Positions 54,806 to 64,000 of a stretch of DNA of 64,000 nucleotides are shown here, piece by piece. A model generated the notes under the pieces. That model ran no database searches, was not told where the DNA came from, and saw only the letters and a list, made by a program, of their open reading frames with translations. The DNA is from Chelonoidis abingdonii (lineage: Eukaryota > Chordata > Testudines > Testudinidae), in the NCBI RefSeq assembly GCF_003597395.2, contig NC_133772.1, positions 136,831,545 to 136,895,544 of the forward strand, in the 5' to 3' direction. Position 1 is the stretch's first letter, and each line of letters opens with the position of its first letter. Made by a program: the position numbers and the translations under genes.

Positions 54806-56760
54806 TTTGGTATGCTTTTCAAAGCACTGATTGCTTGTCCTTACCCTTGCCATCTCTGCTTGAGTTTTTTTGCATTTACTCAAATATTCTGACCACTTAG
54901 AAAGAATCAGTAAAAATAATTCTATGACAACATTGCTGATTGGAGGTGGGGTGGCACTGCTGAGCAGCAGATCTCTGTCGGGCTTGAAGGCAATTCTGTA
55001 TCCAGTTTCTACACTTGGTCAGAAAGTGCTGCCCATGTGTAACAAAATGGTACAGCATAAAACAAGGGAGTGCAAATGTTGTAAGCAAGCTCATAAATTA
55101 AATAACATCCACTATGAAAGAAAATCCATGTGCATTATAGCACACATTTATTGCACAACCCTACTGGATAACAGCTGCAATCCGTGTTCAGTTACTGAAG
55201 TCTCTACCTCAGAGATTTTACCCAGAGAGATTTTAGCTACTACTGTACAGAGGGACAAAATGAGGTTGGAGAATTAACTGTTTGCACTTAAGCCATCATT
55301 GTGTCAAACTGGAATTACTTGGGATTCCAATCCCAAATTACCTTTACTGTGGCTTAATAGGAACAGGACACACTCGTTATTCTTGTAAACTTGAACGTAC
55401 GGTACATAATAGATATAAAATAACAAGCCTCATATTTATGCATGTGGCTGGGACACTGTGGGCAAACAATCCTACTTCCAATACAGCTCACATATCATCT
55501 GGGCATGGTTACTATGCTTCTCCAAGCCTAGTGTGAATTCAGCTCCAGAGACATTTTGCGTAACTAGTTCCCAGCAGAAGAAACTGCCAGCTTCACAACA
55601 GCCAGTGGTGGAGTCAGAATGAGAAGCCTGGAAGTAGCTAGCAATTAGTAGCAATTAATAAGAATTTAATAACTTAAAAGCCTTAGAGCCAAACTGAACA
55701 GAGAACTACATTCTAACCAACAAATCAAAACCTGTAGGAAACGGTGGCTTTAAAGCCATTTGGCATTGGGAAGTTACAGGCAAGGTTTGGAAGTAAATGT
55801 ATGCTAATAGAGTCATTATGGGCTATATTGGTCCAAACGGCTGAAAAGTCAATGTAATGCTCATCTGGAATAACTATCACAAGGTTCCATGGGAGAGAGA
55901 TGTGTGAGGAGATGAGCCCTCACTGCTACCCTAAATAGCACCAGAAACCAAAGCAGTCCTCCCTTCACCCTCCCTCCTCCAATTCTGGGATATGGGAAGT
56001 ATAAGCCACATCTTCTCCATCCTTGTGCAGGCCTCGGTGCAAGCCCAGGGATAAATCAGGCCCTCATCACTCTGTTGACAACTAATCAGCTAGTGTTGTC
56101 CCTAAATGAAATGCAGGATAGGACAGACCAAATTCTGCCCTGAATTCTGAGCAAAGTGTGACTAAGATTGGGGTAACTTGTGCAGCAGTTTTAGTTGCTG
56201 GGTAAGGAAGTTCTTTGCAATGAAGAAGTGAATGCAATCAGCTCTTGCTGCTATGGTGACCTTGTAACCTGCGTTTGGAATGGTGACAGCAGCCCAAGCC
56301 TTTGCTTCTTAGCCAAATCATCTCTCATACCTCACCAATGAAGAAACACCAGGGATGTATTTGGCTCTTTACCCTTAGTGGGGTAAACATACAATGGACT
56401 AAACAGAAATGATTGCTTTACATCCCTTATTCTACTTGCTTATGTGCACCACAAGTTCAGCTATATTCCTGTGCTACATATTGAAGTGACCTGGCCATAA
56501 GACAATAGACCTGCATGATAAATCCTAGGGTGTCTATTGACCTGTGATGGTATCATGAAGAATATAACTATTTCTATGATTTGCTAATTCAAGTACCCCT
56601 AAGAAAGTGCATTTCTAGTCTGGTTACCATGCATCAAGTTTCATGTGCTCAGTACCATTAGAAGATGCCAAGGTAGGGAGTAGATTTAGATTATAAGTAT
56701 TCTTTCTTGTTTAAGTGCATGTTGAGGCTTTTCTTATCAGCCTCTCTCTGGAGTGAAACC
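54806..56760. other. Unassigned stretch, no gene seen
   Basis: The 135-codon frame at 54870-55277 has a Cys/Lys-rich patch but no recognised domain. Nothing else is recognised. Confidence 0.5.
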
Positions 56761-58680
56761 TAATAAAAACCTAATAAAACATGGAATAAGTTATAAGATT
56801 ATTATTGTTCAGAAGGGAGGTGTGTCGTCAAGGAAATGGATACCTGGAGATTTTGTTTGCTGCAAAAGTAAACAGCGCTACAGTAACCTGAACTCTGCTG
56901 TCCAGGATCCTAGTCTAGGTTTCTGAGAACAGACACAGAGCAGCAAATCTAAGCTGTGTGCGGAGTGAAGACACTAAAGTTACAAGTTCTTATGAATAAG
57001 TCCTTTAGAGCTCAGACTGTCAATTTACTACCATTCACTCTGCAAGAAAGAGCCCCCTTTAGGAACTCTATGAAGAACAAGCAAACAGAAGGGAAAAAAC
57101 CCCACACACCTCAGTTTGCCCCTGCTGACAGTACTGTCCCATGTGGCAAGGGCTCCCTACATTAATCTTTTGGCTTGATCATCTGAAAGCAAGTTCTATG
57201 ATGCTAGGCGGATGATGCTGGCTTATGACAGAATGGAGAATACAAGGAGACAAAGAAGAACGTGCATCGTGCACAGGAAGAGATAAGAGAGGCATAAGGC
57301 AACCCCCCAAACAAAGCTAGAAACCTCAGAAACAAACAAAAAGGAAAGAAGGAAGAGGTAAAGCCATACAGTGCTGATAAAACAAACCCAGGAACCATGA
57401 AGGATAGATTCTGTATTGCTGACGTTTTGAATGCCCCCCAAACAGATTTTATTCACAGCCTCAGCCTTATTTCAAGGCTCTTGTTATGAAAGGTCTCCAT
57501 AGGCTTTTGAGAAGAGGAGGGAGGCATTAACACTAGTGGCTTGGGCAGATTTTTATACTCTGCCCACCTAATCCCCCTGAAGTCTCACTGAAGTTGTTCT
57601 CACTAGCTCTGTCTTGGGGTAGACCAATAGCATCCAACCTTGCAAGACGAGGGCCAGACATCACTCAAGGTCAAGAAGATATAGAACATCCTACCTTTTC
57701 TATGTGGAGATGCTTCCACTGCCTCAGTTTCCCTCACAGTCAGTCATCCTTAGTCTGATAATGTGATTTGGCCATTCCATGGCAAACAAGGATTCAAACA
57801 AACACAGTCTTTCAGCCCTCTCTGGGCTCCACAGTCTCTCTCACAGGGCTTGGTCTGATCACTCTCTCCTTAACACAAGGAATTGAAAAGTGTTTTTCAT
57901 CATGCTCTCTGGAAACTCCAGCCTAAGACCTCTAATTAAGGACAGATGTTAACACTACACCTTCACACCAATAATGTGTTGTTCCATGGCTTTTCCTTCA
58001 CTGGCTTCATCCTTCTCAGCAGGCTTGTTAACACTACGGTTGCAAAGGCCTTTCCCCAACTCCCATAGCAAAGCACCCCCACATTGAATATGGCGTCTCT
58101 AGAGTGACGGCTGCTTCTTATTGTCTGTCACTCTTTCTCATCATGCCTTGCATCAACCTGTAGTCACATGACTACAATTCCCAGGATGCCAGTCTTTCAA
58201 AGGCACAATGTGGACTGGGGATGTGCTGGTTTAGGCCTGCTCTTGAAGTGATAGCACACTGTGTGACAAACCCCAATCAATGCTTCAGAGTAGATTCTCT
58301 GCCCTGTTCTGTTCCCTTTGCATCTCTCAGGGAGTATAAAGAGAAGGGAAGCCACCCAGTGCTCCCTTGATGAAGATCCCCTCACATCAGTCCCCAATAG
58401 ATGCAGACAGCTATGCTGATTCCTAAGCTTCTGTGCCTTCAGTCCCTAGGGAAGAGGGAGTGCTGGAGTATACTGCACTCTGGCTACCACCAGCTGGTAT
58501 ATAATTTCTTGGGACCATTGCCAGCTGGCACCATTTTATCTAATTTGGGCTGAATCAGAGAATCAGGGAGTTGTAACTGGCTGTGGCCCTCAAATTCTCC
58601 TCAGTTTCTCTTTTCTTGGGTTTGTCGGAAAGGAGAGACATCCTTTGCTAGGTGCTGCCCCAGGCTGGGGAAGAAGCACT
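56761..58680. other. Unassigned stretch, partly pyrimidine-rich
   Basis: The part 57640-58240 (CACTGCCTCAGTTTCCCTCA, ACAATTCCCAGGATGCCAG) looks LTR-like to me, but no ends or duplication can be fixed. No gene is recognised. Confidence 0.4.
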
Positions 58681-58797
58681 CAGGGTACATCTAGAGAGCA
58701 GTTAAACATCCAGAGTTGGCCTGGTCAGTTGACTTGGGTTTGGGCTCCAGGCAAGGGTTTGGGCTCAGGCTGGAGCCTGAGCTCTGTTGTTTGTGGA
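58681..58797. mobile_element. Half copy of a GTCTACAC-type DNA element
   Basis: CAGGGTACATCTAGAGAGCA, then GGTCAGTTGACTTGGGTTTG, then GGCTCAGGCTGGAGCCTGAG forms the left arm and centre. The right arm is missing. Confidence 0.6.
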
Positions 58798-59064
58798 ACC
58801 TTAATTTAGCCCTCTTGTGCATTTAATTACATGTTCACATACTACTTTTTTTCCTCAGGGCCCTGCCTCATTCAGTGCACATGATGGACAGTCTTCTTTT
58901 AATGAGCAGATATTCAATATTTTGTTTTCTCTTCACTGTTCAGTGTGCGGCCCTTATCTACTAAACACAATATGAACTCCGATCTGAAGACAGAATAATT
59001 AACTTATTCATGGGCTGTTCTATAGAGTATGTTGCTATAGTATCAGAGAGCTTCATGAACATTA
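58798..59064. other. Unassigned stretch
   Basis: Nothing recognised. Confidence 0.5.
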
Positions 59065-59165
59065 ATAAATTTATTTTCATAACACCCATGTGAGGAGAGT
59101 GGGCAGTACTGTCCCCATTTTACAGATGGGTGCTGAGGCACAGACATTAAGGTAAAAAAGATCCA
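59065..59165 (-). mobile_element. MIR SINE fragment
   Basis: CCCCATTTTACAGATGGGTG then TGAGGCACAGACATTAAGG is MIR reverse complement, cut before the AAGGTCAC box. Confidence 0.75.
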
Positions 59166-59400
59166 CTAATTTTTCGGTGCCCACCTTGAGAGGCCTAGGA
59201 CCTGATTTTTCAGAGTATTTAGCATTATACAGCACTTTAAATATTCAAAGCACAGCTCCCACTGACTTCAGTGACAGGTGTGAGTACTCAGCACTTCTGC
59301 AAATCAGACCCCAGGATCTCAGTTCCGGCACTCAGAAAATGAGGAACACACAATCAGTGACCTCTTGTGAAAGGTTTGGTTTCAATGATATGAATAGTGT
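59166..59400. repeat. Old amniote palindromic repeat
   Basis: GGTGCCCACCTTGAGAGGCC, ACCTGATTTTTCAGAGTATT, AGCTCCCACTGACTTCAGTG, GAGTACTCAGCACTTCTGCA and TCAGTGACCTCTTGTGAAAG read as a palindromic family with GACTTCAGTG at its centre. It abuts the MIR directly. Confidence 0.75.
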
Positions 59401-62224
59401 CTCATAGGAACCCTGCTGCAGAGGCAGGGAAAGGATCCAGTTCTCCAGCAGTTAACTGCTTTAACCAGGAGACCACCTTTTCTCTTCCTACAACCCCATG
59501 CCTCATTCAATTCATACCTTCCAACAAATGAAGCAGGGATCCTACAGAGAAGTTTCCTTTCACTACACAACCCTGATTGATCCCCAGATCAGGTCTCTTC
59601 TGTGAAATGAAGGAGGCAGGAGATTCTGTTGAAAACATTGTATTTGATAATGTAACCATGCACAAAGGGGAGAGGGAGAAAGTGAATTAAGGTTGCACAG
59701 GCAACCTTATTTCTGGCATTTCCTAATTTTTGAGTGCTTGACTTTGTAACTTTAAATAATGTTCTTGTAAGGTAGATATTTCTGTGCCTGTCGTTTCCTA
59801 GATTTTTTTAAAAAGGCAAACTGAAAAACAGAAATTCCATCATGTGGCATCATCTTGACACCCACATGAGTCATCAGCAACATTGGAACTTTTAGACCCA
59901 CCACACAGACCTCTTCCACTTGAGCTAATAGAGTAATTCATAGCAGCAATAGGTTGTCATCCTCTACATGGATCAGGAATAAACGGGAAGGGACGCTTTG
60001 CCAGTGGATTTCACAGATATCTGATGACAGCAGAGGAATGGCAAGACTCTGGAATCTTGGGTTCCATTCCAGGCACTGGAGGAGCGTATGCTCTTGTGGG
60101 GACAGAGACTTCTGCCCATTTGCCCACAAGTATTACCCCTTCTGTCCTGTCCCCTCCAACTTGTCCTTGACCAAGTCCCAGGCTCCCCACACACTCCCAG
60201 TCTCCTTGCCCAGCCATTCCCAGTTCTCCCACCCTCTCCCAACTCCTTACTCCCAATCTGTTAACCAGCTAGACCCACTTGTTCCAACCTACACCTTTGA
60301 AGTTTGGCTCATGTACTCTCTGCATTCAAATCAAGCAGCTTCCTCCTTGATGCTGCTTCGGCCCAGCAGGTGACCATGAAGAACATAGAAGAGACAGGAT
60401 CCCTGCTCTCTGTTCCAGTGCTAGGCCCTGGAACCAATACAGCCTGCAGCAACCTAGAAAAGCAATTGCAGGGAAAGTCCTGCTCAGCCCCACTGTGGAG
60501 CACGCCCAGTATGCATGAACTCTTCAGGTAATTTAGCTGCTAAAATCTGCTATCTATTGACCACGTACAAACTGTGATTTTTTTCAAACACCTATTACTT
60601 GGCCAAATGTAAGCGGATTTTCACAAGGACAGCAAAAGGCACATCCTGGACACCAAGGCCACTCCCCTGCCAAATTTCAAGATCCTGCACCAAAACACAG
60701 TGGAATGCTAGAGCTCTTAAAAGAAAAGGTGGCCCAAATTTCTTAACATGGGCAAGACAATGGATTTTCCCTAGTGTAATTCTCAAACATGAGCACCGTT
60801 TTAGCTGAAATTCTCCAAAACAATTCAGCTTGATGCAGACACCCAGCATGAAAAATTTCAACCCAAACAGTTAAAGTTTGGCAAAGTTAGAAGCAACAGA
60901 AAACAGAGTCTGATAATGGGACGTGTCAGGCAACTCATAGGCAGTACTATCGGAACACACAGCCAAGTCCTTCTCATCATCCTTCCTTGAGAAGTTTCAT
61001 TGACGTCAATAAGACTACTCATGAGTAAGGCAGGCAGGATTTGACCCTGCATATTCAGAAATATAGCAGTCATTCTATATCAACCAGTCTAAAGAAAAGT
61101 TCCTTAAAGAAGCTATAGCTCTGTGACCCAGTACCTCATTATTTAGCTGCCTGCCCCAGCAAGTGAATCCCATTTTTTCAAGCCCAAGTGTGAGAACCCT
61201 GGTGTCCACGTTATTACTGCTGTTTTTGTGCTTGTTGATTCTTAGTACTGGAAGTCCCTGTGTTTCCCCTACAGCTGATCTTCACATCCGATGAGAATTC
61301 CCACTGGAATTCTCCAGAACAATGGAGTTAATTGCTCCTCCTCTCAACTTGACACCCCCATCATTATCTTTTGGAGTAGTTATCTCAGAAGTTTCCAAAA
61401 AGACAATATATCAAAGTGAAAAGGTTTCAGGATCTGTATGTCCCCACGGTAGCTCGATGCACGTATCTTTACTTTCATCTGATCATATAATTTGCAAGTT
61501 ATTTTTACACACACACCCTACCTCAGCTATTCCGACATCCTAGTTGGGAGTTTTGAAGAGGAATTTGTGGCGGCCTGAGGACTGTGTTGGAATTTCAAGC
61601 TATCACTTTAAGTGCAGGGGATGGGGAAAGGGAGCTTCCTGGTCCTGCTTGCAGCCTAGCGGCCTCTGTAAGGAAGTGTGAGCGCAATCAGAGTCTGGAA
61701 AAACCAGCCTTAAATAAGGTAGGGTGAGTGGTGCCTCTCTGCTTTGGGGAGTAGGCTGCTGTGCCTCACTCTGGGTTTTTTTTGTTTTGTTTTGTTTTTT
61801 GGTTACTGGGTGTTATTGTTCTGGCTTAAAAGAATAAAAATAGTGTGATATTGTACCTTTCCAGAAAGAATATTTGATGTTTTTACCTAATTTCTATGGG
61901 TTCACCATAACAGAATAAAAGAAAACCAAACACGCTATTCTGTAGACCTCAAACAAATGCAAGTTAGGATTTTCCCTGCATCAGCCACAATAAACATGTT
62001 TGTTCAAGAAGAAAACCCTGGTTAAGAGAGAAGATGTATGTACTGAGGATGCAGGAAATCATGTTTATACCTGTGAAGAAATTGTTCAAGAACAGTACAT
62101 CCTTGTGAAACTATTCCCGCCCCCCTCCCCTGTGCACTGCCAAGGTCTTTGAGAGATCAGGTCGTCTCACACACAAGTACCGGCCACCTGTGTTACAGCT
62201 GCTAGAACGCAGTGTGCCCTGATG
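59401..62224. other. Mostly unassigned; repeat traces
   Basis: About 60985-61045 (TCATTGACGTCAATAAGACT, then ACTCATGAGTAAGGC) is an amniote repeat trace. 61560-61860 contains TTAAATAAGG, a TTTTGTTTTG run and an AATAAA hexamer, possibly LTR-derived. The 139-codon frame at 59954-60373 has no recognised domain. No gene is called. Confidence 0.45.
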
Positions 62225-62424
62225 GTGAAGACCAGGGGTTCTCAAACAGAGGGGTCATGAGATTATGTGCAGCCTCCATCCCAAACCCCGTTTCACCTCT
62301 AGTGTTTATAATAGTGCTAAATGTACAAAAAAAAGTGTTTTAATTTATAAGGGGGGGCACACTCAGAAGCTTGCTGTGTGAAAGGGGTCACCACTACAAA
62401 AGTTTGAGAACCACTGGCACAGAC
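62225..62424. mobile_element. hAT (Charlie-type ends) non-autonomous element
   Basis: The 184-bp element at 62233-62416 starts CAGGGGTTCTCAAAC and ends GTTTGAGAACCACTG. The interior has CCATCCCAAACCCCGTTTCA and AAAAAGTGTTTTAATTTATA. It is the same family as 30609-30828 in the opposite orientation. Flanks GTGAAGAC (62225-62232) and GCACAGAC (62417-62424) match 5 of 8, an aged duplication. Confidence 0.92.
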
Positions 62425-64000
62425 TTTGGGTTTTGGGCATCTTGCTTGCTGCTTTAGATTCTTCCTCCTTTCTGTGCGTTCTTTGCCTTCTCTGAATTTC
62501 CATGTCTATTGCTTAAGTCCTAGATTGTGCCTTCATTTACACACCCCCTTATAGCCTTGTGTGGGCTATCTGAACTTTAGGTCAGGGCATGCATGCGCAC
62601 GTACTTACTCCCTCCTCAGAGCCCATGGGCATGGAAACAGGAGGGGCGAGGGTCACAGTCCTGTCTCTGGCCCATCACCCACTAACCAGCATAGCTGAGT
62701 CAGCACATGGCAGTAGGTAGTAATTGCCTGATGACTTAAGCCATTAATAAATTATTACTGTCCAAGAGTAAGAAGGGAAGCAGGAGATTGCCTGAGCCAC
62801 AATTCCTTCCCTAGGATGCTCCTGGGGTGGACTGGCTACACGATGGGACCTTACTTTTGGCAGGGACCTAAACACACAACCTACCCCTAAATGATATGTT
62901 GGAGAGGAACATGCTGAGGAATTTGTATTGGGTATACATTGTTTTTAGAGGCAAAGTGCATGTCACATATAAGAGTCAAACACTGGGAATTGTATGAGAT
63001 TGTTTGGGTAAAAAAACTTTCAAGTTTTTTGCATTAGACACCACTTTTTGCAATGTCTTGAGTATTCTCCATTTTAATATATTACAGTGTAGCAATATTG
63101 CACAGCAGAGTCATGACATGTCAAGCCTGGCAAGATTCCAGGAGGCATGGATTAACATGATATGAACTGAAACTTGAAGGTAACATTAAATAAAAAAAAT
63201 TCTTTTAACCCTTACCAGAAGCAAGAGCCAAGGTATGTTTATGCTATCCTTTGCACTGAAGTAGGAAGGAAGTAGTTTATTACTCACATATTGGTTAGTT
63301 GCAGGCACATTCTTGAATGTCACCCCCAATTTTCTGCCTGTATGTCACCACATGCCTAAATTGTGAACCATTGGGCAGGAGGGGGGATGGAGTGGTATGG
63401 AATGGAACACAAAGAGCAGTAACAACTCCCTTATAAAATATCTGCATGAAAATCATGTTACATATAGGTAACATTTTTAGTGAAACAGATCCAAACCATG
63501 CATTATTTGTTATATTAAACTTCAATAGCCTCAAAGAAGATTACATCTGCATCCAGTTTTGAAGGATCAGAATGCAACAGTCACTTAACTGCCTCTGGGG
63601 AAGAACTAAATACAAATGATGGTGCCTAATGCTGCAGAAATCTAATTTTTACCTCTTCTTTTTTATTAGGAAAAAGTGCAGATTTCACATTGTTTTATCC
63701 TAGTCTAAAGTTTTGAGATCTTTGTGGAGTGGGATGGTTGCGCATTGACCAGAAAAGTGTCTTGTGTCCTTTTTATTGGGTATATACTACTGGACGAAGT
63801 AAAAATGTTCACACTGTGGAAATGTGTCAGGTTTGAAAGATAACATTAAAAAAATCCAGTTAGTGAGATAAGAATGCTTCATGCCAAGTGATGACTTGTC
63901 TAGCCACGCAAAAAGGACAGCAGATCCTTATGAAAAGAAGCTCTTTTAAAATTTCCCCTAGCCCTTGTGCTACAAACCCAGGGAGGGAGTAACATTGAAT
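62425..64000. other. Unassigned stretch to window end
   Basis: Nothing recognised beyond short chance frames (for example 63295-63534 minus). Confidence 0.5.

Noticed and set aside
54870..55277. 135-codon frame with a CKCCKQ patch
   Set aside because: The Cys spacing does not form a known zinc-binding pattern and nothing around it supports an exon.
1..64000. tRNA, rRNA, CRISPR array or bacterial operon
   Set aside because: No cloverleaf with A and B boxes, no regular repeat-spacer array, and no coding density of a prokaryotic kind was seen on either strand.

Overview
The window looks like gene-poor vertebrate nuclear DNA, most probably from a turtle (Testudines). The basis is repeat content. 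It holds many copies of CR1 retrotransposons with turtle-type 3' ends, MIR and L2-like relics, short hAT-type elements whose 8-bp target duplications can be read directly, and LTRs of families I recognise from turtle sequence. Base composition is AT-leaning with scarce CpG. I see no bacterial-style operons, and the longest open frames fall inside repeats or lack any recognisable domain. I cannot name the species.

Layout. 0-5 kb: the end of an LTR-like repeat, a (CA)n tract, a complete solo LTR (2438-3427) with exact 5-bp duplications, and a CR1 3' end. 5-12 kb: mostly unassigned sequence, with two CTCF-like motifs, a MIR next to a DNA-transposon relic, and a small hAT element nested in another element (11142-11575). 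12-19 kb: a Penelope-like repeat with a hammerhead-like core, a MIR split by a CR1, and the largest CR1 (about 16600-18756), which keeps an SGNH-esterase ORF1 fragment fused by internal deletion to ORF2 reverse transcriptase. 19-29 kb: ancient MIR and L2 relics, several short DNA elements, an L2-like reverse-transcriptase fragment, and a solo LTR (27468-28342) with GC boxes and a TATA box, inserted into an older MIR. 29-38 kb: several minus-strand CR1 pieces, one interrupted by a 1.13-kb LTR (35854-36986), and two hAT elements. 38-54 kb: a second Penelope-like end, LTR-like segments, more short DNA elements, a C-rich degenerate repeat and two CR1 elements. 54-64 kb: mostly unassigned, with one clear hAT element at 62233-62416.

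I find no confident protein-coding exon, tRNA, rRNA or CRISPR array. The region could be intergenic or a long intron. The one non-repeat open frame I note (6898-7227) is unproven. What can be read well is insertion order: CR1 into MIR, LTR into MIR, LTR into CR1, hAT into another DNA element. The strongest second-look items are the intact target duplications, the nested insertions, the hammerhead-like cores and the CR1 ORF1-ORF2 fusion. I did not find a convincing new biological system.
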